A stretch of 64,000 nt of DNA from Eggerthellaceae bacterium (GTDB lineage: Bacteria; Actinomycetota; Coriobacteriia; Coriobacteriales; Eggerthellaceae): contig SUUI01000002.1 in NCBI GenBank assembly GCA_015062605.1, forward strand, positions 62,001 to 126,000, given 5' to 3'. Under the pieces are notes generated by a model, which saw only the letters and a list, made by a program, of their open reading frames with translations, was not told the origin of the DNA and did no database searches. The translations under genes and the position numbers were made by a program. Position 1 is the first letter of the stretch. The number at the start of each line of letters is the position of its first letter. Below, piece after piece: positions 33,094-40,743 of the stretch.

Positions 33094-35337
33094 CTAGCCG
33101 TCGAGCCCTTGGGCCTTGTAGATCTTGCACATCATGCACTTATGGATGGAGCCGAAGCCCAGCTTGTTCGTGCAGAAGTGCGGAAGCAGCATGTTGATGT
33201 TGGACTTCCAGACACCGTACAGGTTCGGCTCTGCGCCCTCCTGCTCCGGATACCACCAACCATGCTCGCAGTGGACGACGCCCTCGAGGATGGACGGCGT
33301 GACCCAGCACTTCATCTGGCACTTGCCGAGCCAGTTCTCGATGGTGACCCAGTCGCCATCCTGGATACCGTACTTCTCGGCATCGGCAGGATGGATGGTG
33401 ATCTTGGCCCACGGATCGATCTCGCGCAAAGTGGCGATCATGCGATGCTCGGAGTGGAACGACGTGTACTTGCGACCGCCGGTGGTGAGGATGAGCGGAT
33501 ACTCCTCGGCCAAATCAGGATTGCGGACCGGGCTGTAGTGCGGCTCATCGTAGTACGGCAGCGGATCCTCGCCCCACATCGTGTACATGAGCGAGAACAG
33601 CTCGACACGGCCGGAAGGCGTATTGAAGCCGGGCTTTCCATCGCCGCGGAGCAGACCGCTTGCATACTTCCTGTAGTTGTACTCGGCCTGATACACGCCC
33701 ATGCGGCGGAGATCATCGAAGCCGAAGTCATAGGAAGCGCGGATCTGCTTGTCGAAGAAGTCGGCAGCATCCTTGTAGTCCCATGCCTCGGGGTTCGTGC
33801 GCTTGCCGATGTTGATGCACATCTCGATGTCGGAATGGACGCCAGGATTGTCGATGGCCTTGTTCATCGCGCCGATGAAGTGCGGGTTGCGGCCGAAGTG
33901 CGGCAACGCGACGCCATCATGCTCGGGGAAGGTCGCAATGGGCAGGAACAAATCGCCCAGGGCAACTGCCGACGGGGTCATGAACAGGTCGGTGACAACC
34001 GTGAATTCCATCTTCTGCAACGCCTTGTACCAACGCTGAGGCTGGACGTTGTTCGATGCGGAGATGATGTTGGAGCTCTGCAGATAGAGCATGCGGATGA
34101 TCTGCGGATCATCGTTCTCGATGCTCTCGAGAACGACGTCGGGCTGGCAGACCCACTGAGCGGCCGCGAAGGCCGGGAACTGCTTGGCACCGAGGCGGTT
34201 CTCGAACTGGCCGGGCTGCAGGTTCGAACGCGTATCAACGCGCCACTTGCCCAAGAACGTGGACGGCTGGCCGACGGTAACGCCGCCGGGAACGTCAACG
34301 TAACCGCAGATGGCGAGCATGGCGAGCACGGCATGGCCGGCCTGACCACCAGTGGAGATGGCGTCGAACGTGAGGCCCCACAGAATGGAGGACGGCTTGG
34401 ATGTCGCGAACTTGCGGGCAGCCTCGATGATGAGCTCCTCGGGAACCCAGGTGATCTCGGAAGCACGTGACGGCGGATACTCATGGCAGCGCTCTGCGAA
34501 CTGCTCGAAGCCGTAGCACCAATTCTCAACGAACTCATGGTCATACAGGTCCTCGGAGATGATGACGTCGAGCATCGCGAGAGCCAGAGCGGCGTCAGTG
34601 CCGGGACGCAGCTGCAACACGATATCGGCATGGGCGCCGAGCCACGTGATGCGCGGGTCGACGCAGATGATCTTCGTGCCGCGCTTCATCAAGTCAATCA
34701 GCGAGTGGCCGAAGAAGCCGTCGGGGTTACTCGTCAGCGGCATCTTGCCCCAGCTGATGACGTATTTGGGAATCTCATAGCCAGGATGATCATAGCGATC
34801 GGGATAATATGCGGCGAAGTCAAGTTCCGGATAACCGGTACCGAACACGAACTCGGCGACGGCGCAACGCGGGCCGTAGCATGCTTGGCCGGAAAGGCCC
34901 ATGAGGTTCGTGGCGGAGCGGAACACGGCGAAGCCCGTCGGAGGAGCATACAGGGCAGCCTCGCGGCCCGTGCCCTGAATGACGGCGACGGTATCCATGC
35001 CGTACTTGGCCTGGATCTCCGTGGCCTTCTGAGCGACCATATCGAAGGCCTCTTCCCACTCGATCGGCGCCCACTTGTTCTCGCCGCGCTCGCCTACGCG
35101 AACGAGCGGATGGGTGATACGTTGCGGGTGATTAAGATACTCGGGGAGCGTAAGGCAGCGAACGCAGAGACGGCCCTGTGATACAGGGTGCTCGGGATCG
35201 CCTTCGACACCGACTAGCTTGTTGTCAACCACGTGCAGGTACAAACCGCAGCTAACTGGGTGGCAACCAGGCGCGGACCAGGCACACGTCCTGACCCAAT
35301 AATCGTTATCGGACCCCCACTTCCATTCCTCCTTCAT
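33094..35337 (-). CDS. Cytosolic molybdopterin oxidoreductase, transhydroxylase/dehydroxylase-like
   Basis: The 747-residue protein is of the DMSO-reductase superfamily. N-terminal cysteines at residues 18, 25, 30, 58 and 61 (TCAWSAPGCHPVSCGL and GRLCVRC) can hold a 4Fe-4S cluster. GEQ-type cofactor segments follow: WEEAFDMVAQK near 113, SWGKMPLTSNPDGF, IICVDPRITWLGAHADIVLQLRPGTDAALALAM near 230-262, and a late TTGGRKYTSFHSEHR and HPADAEKYGIQDGDWV. There is no Tat signal, so it works in the cytoplasm. In my judgement the N-terminus resembles acetylene hydratase, pyrogallol transhydroxylase and coriobacterial catechol dehydroxylases. Extra cysteines close the C-terminus (HKCMMCK). Substrate unknown. 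First gene of the operon, with a promoter 60 bases upstream. Confidence 0.83.
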   Translation of the reverse strand: MKEEWKWGSDNDYWVRTCAWSAPGCHPVSCGLYLHVVDNKLVGVEGDPEHPVSQGRLCVRCLTLPEYLNHPQRITHPLVRVGERGENKWAPIEWEEAFDMVAQKATEIQAKYGMDTVAVIQGTGREAALYAPPTGFAVFRSATNLMGLSGQACYGPRCAVAEFVFGTGYPELDFAAYYPDRYDHPGYEIPKYVISWGKMPLTSNPDGFFGHSLIDLMKRGTKIICVDPRITWLGAHADIVLQLRPGTDAALALAMLDVIISEDLYDHEFVENWCYGFEQFAERCHEYPPSRASEITWVPEELIIEAARKFATSKPSSILWGLTFDAISTGGQAGHAVLAMLAICGYVDVPGGVTVGQPSTFLGKWRVDTRSNLQPGQFENRLGAKQFPAFAAAQWVCQPDVVLESIENDDPQIIRMLYLQSSNIISASNNVQPQRWYKALQKMEFTVVTDLFMTPSAVALGDLFLPIATFPEHDGVALPHFGRNPHFIGAMNKAIDNPGVHSDIEMCINIGKRTNPEAWDYKDAADFFDKQIRASYDFGFDDLRRMGVYQAEYNYRKYASGLLRGDGKPGFNTPSGRVELFSLMYTMWGEDPLPYYDEPHYSPVRNPDLAEEYPLILTTGGRKYTSFHSEHRMIATLREIDPWAKITIHPADAEKYGIQDGDWVTIENWLGKCQMKCWVTPSILEGVVHCEHGWWYPEQEGAEPNLYGVWKSNINMLLPHFCTNKLGFGSIHKCMMCKIYKAQGLDG

Positions 35338-35397
35338 ACTTTCCTCCTTTTCCTTCTTCTCCGATAAACCTGTGAATCGGGCATTAACAGCACCTTC

Positions 35398-35426
35398 ATT
35401 ATATCAGCGTCACACGTTGGGCTTAA
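35398..35426 (-). promoter_or_regulatory. Candidate promoter of the molybdoenzyme operon
   Basis: On the minus strand TTAAGC (35421-35426) and a perfect TATAAT (35398-35403) are 17 bases apart. The -35 is poor (3 of 6), as in activator-dependent promoters. The start codon is about 60 bases downstream. Confidence 0.5.
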
Positions 35427-35455
35427 CGATTCGACATTTCGATTATTGGATTACT

Positions 35456-35470
35456 ATTCCAAAATGGAAT
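35456..35470. promoter_or_regulatory. Possible activator-binding dyad upstream of the molybdoenzyme promoter
   Basis: ATTCCA-AAA-TGGAAT lies about 30 bases upstream of the -35, within a strongly AT-rich block (about 35435-35505). Position fits an activator site. The regulator is unknown; the nearby LysR protein is one candidate. Confidence 0.35.
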
Positions 35471-35553
35471 TATTCTATATTATTCGTAATTAGGAATGAT
35501 TACGCCTTGGGAATACCCTGTGCGAGACAGGCTGAATGGTCCGGAACACAAAA

Positions 35554-35582
35554 AAGTGGTGCGCGAAAAACGCGCACCACTT
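35554..35582 (-). terminator. Strong terminator of the 153-residue protein gene
   Basis: Perfect 12-bp stem AAGTGGTGCGCG / CGCGCACCACTT with loop AAAAA; on the minus strand TTTTTTGTG follows at once. It lies 55 bases past the stop codon. Confidence 0.88.
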
Positions 35583-35636
35583 GCGTGTGAATTACTCAGC
35601 TAAAACCGGCGCCGATTTTAGAATGAGAGCTCGATC

Positions 35637-36098
35637 TTAGACCTCGCCTGCACCGATGAGGGCGTTGACGATATCGTACATGGCTGCGTAATAATCCTTC
35701 TCGACTGCGCAATCCTCGGGGGCACCCGTCTCAGTGGCGCCACCGGCAAGGTTCGCAAGAGCCATCTTACCGCCCTGCATCAGGGCGACAGCGCCTGCAC
35801 GGTTGATGCCATTGGCGCTTTCACCGGTGACGGAAGCGCTCAAAGCTGCCAGCATGCCCGGCACTTCGAAGTCGACGACGATCTTGTAGTAATCATCCTT
35901 ATGATCAGGATTGAAAAGGACCAGGCAGTCCTGCATGGTGCCGCCGTTATCGATCTGATCGGTTTCCCAAGCAAGTGCCACACCGAACTTCTCGGAGAAC
36001 TCAGCGGCGTGAGCCTCGAGGATCTCGATGGACATTCCCTCTGGGCCCAAAAGGCGGAACGACTTCCTGATGTTCAAAAGTTCTTCACGGTTGTACAT
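35637..36098 (-). CDS. Unrecognised 153-residue protein
   Basis: I do not recognise the family. The start is placed at ATG 36098 (MYNREELLNIRKSFRLLGPEGMS); AAGGAAGGA lies rather far upstream (about 12 bases). The sequence is soluble, with a helical N-terminus (EILEAHAAEFSEKFGVALAWE), a beta-like core (QDCLVLFNPDHKDDYYKIVVDFE) and a small-residue-rich middle (ALSASVTGESANGINRAGAVALMQGGKMALANLAGG). Two cysteines only. It ends in a strong own terminator and is separated from the molybdoenzyme operon downstream, so it is probably a monocistronic gene. Steady coding bias and RBS support it being real. A possible -10 TATACT is at 36246-36251. Confidence 0.7.
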   Translation of the reverse strand: MYNREELLNIRKSFRLLGPEGMSIEILEAHAAEFSEKFGVALAWETDQIDNGGTMQDCLVLFNPDHKDDYYKIVVDFEVPGMLAALSASVTGESANGINRAGAVALMQGGKMALANLAGGATETGAPEDCAVEKDYYAAMYDIVNALIGAGEV

Positions 36099-36343
36099 GT
36101 GCAGCCAACCATCCTTCCTTCTTCCCATAACGCTCCAATGAAACACGCTGCGCACGACTGCGTTTATTCACAGGTTTATCGATAGAACCATTTCGTTGGC
36201 TGTTATCAGGTTCTAGCGGTCGCAGAAACGCCCACAGCGTTTACAGTATATACCATTGCTTCGGCGTTTTTCCATACCGTATGTACGGCTTTTTCTTTGC
36301 GCCTACCCTGCACGCTACGCGCAAATCTCCATAGTTTGTTCGA

Positions 36344-36372
36344 TTGACAATACTGCACCGCGCTCCTAAAAT
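36344..36372 (+). promoter_or_regulatory. Promoter of the radical SAM/DUF4130 operon
   Basis: A perfect -35 TTGACA (36344-36349) and TAAAAT (36367-36372) with 17-base spacing, the best promoter in the window. Transcription would start near 36379, giving a leader under 30 bases. The rest of 36099-36343 holds no gene; it contains the leader and promoter of the divergent gene. Confidence 0.8.
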
Positions 36373-36373
36373 A

Positions 36374-36387
36374 CGAACAAATATTCG
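36374..36387. promoter_or_regulatory. SOS (LexA) box over the transcription start
   Basis: CGAACAAATATTCG matches 13 of 14 positions of the Gram-positive LexA consensus CGAACRNRYGTTYG (A instead of G at position 10). It starts one base after the -10, a place where bound LexA would block transcription. A lone half-site TGTTCG lies at 36337-36342, just before the -35. LexA control is predicted, not shown. Confidence 0.7.
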
Positions 36388-36407
36388 ATAGAACGGATGT
36401 ACGTTTC

Positions 36408-37760
36408 ATGGAAACCATGCAAAAGCTCGAAATACTCGCCGATGCCGCGAAATACGATGTCGCTTGCACCTCATCGGGCATCAAACGACGTGCGAAGCGC
36501 GGATCGCTCGGCAACGCCTCCCCTGCTGGATGCTGCCACAGCTTCTCGGCTGATGGACGCTGCATCACGCTGCTCAAGGTGCTCATGACCAACGTATGCA
36601 TCTGCGATTGCGCCTACTGCGTCAACCGCAGATCCAACGATGTGGTGCGCGCGGCGTTCGATCCGCGCGAACTCGCAGACCTAACCATAGCGTTCTATCG
36701 GCGCAACTTCATCGAGGGGCTGTTCCTAAGCTCCGGCGTCATAAAAAGCCCCGATTACACATCTGAGCTCATGGAGCGCACTTTGCGCATCCTGCGCGAG
36801 GAATACCGCTTCCGCGGATACATCCACGCCAAAGCGGTGCCCGGCACCTCGCCAGATCTCATCGAGCGCATCGGACAGCTTGCCGACCGCATGAGCGTCA
36901 ACCTCGAACTCCCCTCTAAAGAAAGTCTTTCGCTTCTCGCTCCAGATAAGAGCCAACATGATATCGTCGCGCCCATGAGGCAGATCCGCGACAGCATCGC
37001 CACCGATGCCGATACCCGTGCGCTCATGCGAAAGCGCACGACCTATGCAACCCAGATAGCCGTACCAAAGAAAAGCCGTCCGTTCTCCCCCGCCGGCCAA
37101 TCAACGCAGATGATCATCGGTGCGACGCCCGAATCCGATTTCGAGATCTTGTCGCTTTCCGCAGCGCTGTATAAGACCATGTCGCTCAAACGCGTCTTCT
37201 TCTCAGCGTATCTGCCCGTCACGACCGACCCTCGCCTGCCTCAAGACGGTGCTGTGCAGCTCAATCGGGAGCATCGCCTCTACCAAGCCGACTGGCTGTT
37301 GCGCTTCTACGGCTTCGATGTCACCGAGATCATCGATGCGAACCATCCGTTCTTAGAAACCGACGTCGATCCGAAAGTCACGTGGGCCCTAAACCATCTC
37401 GAAGTGTTCCCCGTCGAAGTCAACACCGCACCGCTCGATGTGCTTTTGCGCGTGCCTGGCATCGGCGCCACGGGAGCGCGCAAGATCATACGCGCTCGCA
37501 AAGCCCGCGCTCTAGGCGAGGACGAACTCAGAAAACTCGGCATCGCATACAAGCGGGCGCGGTATTTCATCACCGCAGGCGGCCGCTACTGCGGCAAGGG
37601 CATGCGGTTTTCGCGCGAGGAGCTGCACGGCGCTCTCGCAGCACCCATCAACGCAGGCCGGCATGGCATACGCGCTAAGCAGAACTGCGAAGGCCAGATG
37701 AGTTTGTTCGACCTTCAGGGACACGAGCTTACAAGCGGGGTGAACGCTATCGCGATATGA
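36408..37760 (+). CDS. Radical SAM protein of the putative DNA modification/repair family (TIGR03916-like)
   Basis: The 450-residue protein has the radical SAM cluster motif CxxxCxxC in CICDCAYCVNRRSND near residues 65-79, preceded by GRCITLLKVLMTN as usual for this family, then SSGVIKSPDYTSELMERTL. A C-terminal helix-hairpin-helix, LDVLLRVPGIGATGARKIIRARKAR near residues 344-368, indicates nucleic acid binding. The family is named for its genetic link to uracil-DNA glycosylase; its reaction is unknown. The stop overlaps the next gene start as ATGA. Promoter and SOS box upstream suggest induction by DNA damage. Shine-Dalgarno is weak at ATG 36408; ATG 36417 is an alternative. Confidence 0.87.
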   Translation: METMQKLEILADAAKYDVACTSSGIKRRAKRGSLGNASPAGCCHSFSADGRCITLLKVLMTNVCICDCAYCVNRRSNDVVRAAFDPRELADLTIAFYRRNFIEGLFLSSGVIKSPDYTSELMERTLRILREEYRFRGYIHAKAVPGTSPDLIERIGQLADRMSVNLELPSKESLSLLAPDKSQHDIVAPMRQIRDSIATDADTRALMRKRTTYATQIAVPKKSRPFSPAGQSTQMIIGATPESDFEILSLSAALYKTMSLKRVFFSAYLPVTTDPRLPQDGAVQLNREHRLYQADWLLRFYGFDVTEIIDANHPFLETDVDPKVTWALNHLEVFPVEVNTAPLDVLLRVPGIGATGARKIIRARKARALGEDELRKLGIAYKRARYFITAGGRYCGKGMRFSREELHGALAAPINAGRHGIRAKQNCEGQMSLFDLQGHELTSGVNAIAI

Positions 37761-38755
37761 GCACGGTCTCCGCAACATATGTGGAAGGACCCTTCTTCGA
37801 GGTCGCCTATGCGCACGATGGCACGCTCGAGGGCTTGCTTTCTGCCGTGTTCGAAGCATATGCACGGCATGAAGACCCTACGGATATCATGCCAGCCGAT
37901 CGTGTGCAGCTGCGCCTCGGCCAGATGCAGCGCACGATCCGTACCGACGTAGCCCATGCACTGCGCGTACAAAGACAGCTCTGCCTGCGCCATGGCGAGT
38001 CAACCTTCAACACCATCAAAGTCGCATCGCTTTCCGACGAGCCGCATACGGGAACGACGATTTACCGCTTCATACGCTACGCCATGGATACGGGTACGTC
38101 ACGAGCTTGCACGTGGTGCGCGAAACGGAGCACCTGTGCTCGATGCACCGGCTCATGCGAGAAACCGTTCGGTAAAAGCCGCCGCGCATTGGCCGATGTC
38201 ACGCACCCAATCGTCGCCCCATTGCTCGAGCTCGAGCGCAGCGTGGCCAACGAACGCCACCTCATGATGCAATTCATCCGCTTCGAGCATATGAGCAACG
38301 GCGTCTGGTTCGCACGATGCAACCCCAAAGCCTCGGTCGTGCCTTTGCTCATGGATTACTTCAGCGCGCGCTTCAATACGCAAGCATTCATCGTATACGA
38401 CGAGAACCACCATATCGCGGGTGTGTATGATGGGCGCGATTGGTACCTCGTCAAGGTCGAAACCGCCTTAAGCACGCTTGAATATGCCGATGAGGAACGA
38501 CTGGCACAGGATGCATGGCGCACGTTCTACAACACCATCGCCATAGAATCGCGTTACAACCCCGACCTACGCCGCCAGTTCATGCCTATGCGATTCTGGA
38601 AGAATCTGACCGAGATGCAGCCCGCACCCTTTGCGACCAAAGGATGCGACCTTGCGCGCGAGGAGCCGAAGAACCAGGCGGAACTGCTTCGCCAAGCAGA
38701 GACGGCCGGCGCGCAGAAGGCAGCTAAACGCCCGTTAAGTCGAATGCTGGAATAA
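37757..38755 (+). CDS. DUF4130 / TIGR03915-type probable DNA metabolism protein with Cys-rich insertion
   Basis: The 332-residue protein matches the partner of TIGR03916 radical SAM proteins: an N-terminal part with GTLEGLLSAVFEAYARHEDP near residues 22-41 and a DUF4130 part with LMMQFIRFEHMSNGVWFARCNPK near 171-193, HIAGVYDGRDWYLV near 219-232 and FYNTIAIESRYNPDLRRQFMPMRFWKNL near 258-285. The usual family member is about 250 residues. Extra here are a five-cysteine segment CTWCAKRSTCARCTGSC (residues 118-134) and a polar tail of about 40 residues. Some members are fused to uracil-DNA glycosylase; this one is not. It overlaps the upstream gene by 4 bases and the convergent gene downstream by 32. 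Confidence 0.85.
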   Translation: MSTVSATYVEGPFFEVAYAHDGTLEGLLSAVFEAYARHEDPTDIMPADRVQLRLGQMQRTIRTDVAHALRVQRQLCLRHGESTFNTIKVASLSDEPHTGTTIYRFIRYAMDTGTSRACTWCAKRSTCARCTGSCEKPFGKSRRALADVTHPIVAPLLELERSVANERHLMMQFIRFEHMSNGVWFARCNPKASVVPLLMDYFSARFNTQAFIVYDENHHIAGVYDGRDWYLVKVETALSTLEYADEERLAQDAWRTFYNTIAIESRYNPDLRRQFMPMRFWKNLTEMQPAPFATKGCDLAREEPKNQAELLRQAETAGAQKAAKRPLSRMLE

Positions 38756-39671
38756 AGCTTTCCAGCGATGCCGGGCCATCTTGCCAGTAGTAGTCCTCAA
38801 CACCGATCTCGTCGGCGAATGCGAGCAGGGCTTCGTATTCCCCATCTGGCACGCGCTCCAATAGTTCGGGGAAACGCATGCCAGCCACAGAGTCCGATGC
38901 GATGATCGGCGTGTACTGATTCATTATCGAGAGTCTTACCGCATCGCCGTAACGGTTATGGATAAGCGCGATTGCCTCGGCAGACTCCTCTACGTGCCCA
39001 GGCAAAAGCAAATGCCTAACGATAACCCCAGAGCGCATCACCGGCTCTCCGTTCACATCCGAATCGAATAGGGGGCTTCCGACCTGCTCGACCATAGCAT
39101 CAATCGCCGCGAGCGCAACCTGAGGATAATCCGGCGCATTAGAATAATCCGCAGCTGTTTGCGAGCGCGCATACTTGAAGTCGGCCAGGTAGATGTCCAC
39201 GAACCCGCAAAGGGACCGGATCGACTCTACCGTCTCATAACCGGAGGTGTTCCACACGATGGGAAGCGATAAGCCCTGTTTGCGCGCTTCATCGATGGCA
39301 ACACGGATTATCGGAGCGTAATGAGTTGGCGTGACCATGTTGATGTTGAGCGCACCAGCGCGCTCAAGCTCGAACATCATCTGAACGAGGCGCTCGAAGC
39401 TTACCTCTTTGCCGGCATGCCCTTGTGCGATATCGGCATTCTGGCAATAGACGCACCGAAGCGGGCAGTTGGAGAAGAAGATGGTGCCGCTTCCCGCCTC
39501 GCCCGAAAGGCATGGCTCCTCCCAGTAATGCAATGCGCTTCTGGCGACCTTGATCGTATCGTCGGCACCGCATGCGCCTATTCGCCCATGCGCTCGGTCG
39601 GCACCGCATGCGCGCGGGCACCAATCGCATGAGCTTAAGAGCATCTCGGTTATGCGAGCGACATCACCCAT
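38724..39671 (-). CDS. Radical SAM protein, PflX-like (pyruvate-formate-lyase activase related)
   Basis: The 315-residue protein has an N-terminal Cys set CDWCPRACGADRAHGRIGACG (first Cys near 15), then the radical SAM motif SNCPLRCVYCQNADIAQ near 68-84 (CxxxCxxC), YLADFKYARS, and HLLLPGHVEES near 215. This order is that of COG1313/PflX proteins, whose targets are unknown. It likely activates a protein or modifies a substrate through a 5'-deoxyadenosyl radical. The start ATG is 14 bases after a dehydrogenase-like gene, so the two are probably co-transcribed; the 3' end runs into the convergent DUF4130-type gene. Confidence 0.87.
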   Translation of the reverse strand: MGDVARITEMLLSSCDWCPRACGADRAHGRIGACGADDTIKVARSALHYWEEPCLSGEAGSGTIFFSNCPLRCVYCQNADIAQGHAGKEVSFERLVQMMFELERAGALNINMVTPTHYAPIIRVAIDEARKQGLSLPIVWNTSGYETVESIRSLCGFVDIYLADFKYARSQTAADYSNAPDYPQVALAAIDAMVEQVGSPLFDSDVNGEPVMRSGVIVRHLLLPGHVEESAEAIALIHNRYGDAVRLSIMNQYTPIIASDSVAGMRFPELLERVPDGEYEALLAFADEIGVEDYYWQDGPASLESFIPAFDLTGV

Positions 39672-39685
39672 GACGTCTGTGTGGA

Positions 39686-40675
39686 TTAGAAACCAGTTCG
39701 GTCGATGAAGTGCTCGAAGTCGTCATCGTCGAAATCATCGTCATCGTAATCGTCGTCGTCATCATCGTCATGCGAATGGAATGAGAATGCCTCGGCGCGT
39801 TCCCAGTCGATCCCGAAAGGCTTCGCTTCCTCTTCGGAGGAATAATCGAGTGCGACAGCCGCAGGATTCAGATCGCTGCCGCCGACAACCGACAGAAGCT
39901 CGAGCAGATGATCACATGCTTCCAATACCGGGAAGGTAAGTTCCGCATCCTCTGCAGCGCGTATCGCAGCTTCCAAGTCCCCACGGAGCATCTCGACCGT
40001 ATATCCTCCCATAAAGCGCTTCTCGCACATCGCACGCAGGATGGTTTCTGATTCCTTCGTCAATGCGGGCGGGCATTTCGAGGAGGAAGCGCATCCGCAT
40101 CCCTCATGGGCACACGCATCGCTAAACGCGCCTGTTGCCTCCCCCGCATTCACCGAGAAGAGCGCATATGCTTCCGCGCTCGTCGCCAAAAGCGCCGCAA
40201 GCTGCATCGCATACGCCGCATGCGCGAGTTGAGCTGCCCCCGCGCTCCCGCAGACATGGATCTGGGAGAACAGCACATCCAAAAACGGCCACGCGGCGCG
40301 TATCGCGTCATCGGTTCCCGCAACGCAGCACGTCACGTTGTCGCGCGAGCAGAATGCATCGGCTATCGTGGTATCGATAAGCGCTATAGGAGCTTCAACA
40401 AAGTGAATGCCACTAACCTGGGCCAATGCGGAAAGCTCGCGCGCGAAGGAGGGCGAAATCGAGCTCAGATCGACGATCAGCGCATCTTGCTGGGCGACTT
40501 GGAACAAACCGTCCGAATCGAGGTAGACGGTCTCCACGTCTGCCTCCGATGTGAAATACGTGAAGCAGACGCTCGCCTCGCCAGGGTCGTACACTTCGAA
40601 GCAATCGGCAGCCTCTAGGCGATCACGCACGTAATCACCGACTGATTTGTTCCCCGCAAAATAGAATGTCGCCAT
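39686..40675 (-). CDS. Degenerate 3-hydroxyisobutyrate-dehydrogenase-like protein with Asp-rich tail
   Basis: The 329-residue protein keeps the beta-hydroxyacid dehydrogenase layout: LIVDLSSISPSFARELS near 66-82 (family DxST.sP), FVEAPI near 92, and a helical C-terminal domain. Key residues are altered. The Rossmann motif is AGNKSVGDYV, lacking the middle Gly of GxGxxG; the catalytic Lys region is GSAGAAQLAHAAYAMQ with His152 at the Lys place. A Cys cluster (188, 193, 195, 201; ACAHEGCGCASSSKC) interrupts the linker helix, and the C-terminus carries HSHDDDDDDDYDDDDFDDDD before EHFIDRTGF. Catalysis as a normal dehydrogenase seems doubtful; metal binding is possible. AGGCGGAGG precedes the ATG. 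Downstream partner is a PflX-like gene. Confidence 0.75.
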   Translation of the reverse strand: MATFYFAGNKSVGDYVRDRLEAADCFEVYDPGEASVCFTYFTSEADVETVYLDSDGLFQVAQQDALIVDLSSISPSFARELSALAQVSGIHFVEAPIALIDTTIADAFCSRDNVTCCVAGTDDAIRAAWPFLDVLFSQIHVCGSAGAAQLAHAAYAMQLAALLATSAEAYALFSVNAGEATGAFSDACAHEGCGCASSSKCPPALTKESETILRAMCEKRFMGGYTVEMLRGDLEAAIRAAEDAELTFPVLEACDHLLELLSVVGGSDLNPAAVALDYSSEEEAKPFGIDWERAEAFSFHSHDDDDDDDYDDDDFDDDDFEHFIDRTGF

Positions 40676-40695
40676 ATCAAACCTCCGCCTTGAAC

Positions 40696-40719
40696 AGCGC
40701 CGCTCGATCGAGCGGCGCT
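40696..40719 (-). terminator. Hairpin after pncB
   Basis: A perfect 24-bp palindrome AGCGCCGCTCGATCGAGCGGCGCT lies 24 bases past the pncB stop. No clear U tract follows, so it may only partly stop transcription into the next gene. Confidence 0.5.
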
Positions 40720-40743
40720 AATAACATTAAGGGAATCGACGCT

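Noticed and set aside
33019-34470. 483-residue plus-strand reading frame
   Set aside because: Antisense to the clearly conserved molybdoenzyme gene; a product of high-GC codon bias.
39708-39770. Frameshift or sequencing error in the Asp-rich tail of the dehydrogenase-like gene
   Set aside because: The GAT/GAC codons vary, the frame continues to EHFIDRTGF and a stop, and the next gene starts 14 bases later.
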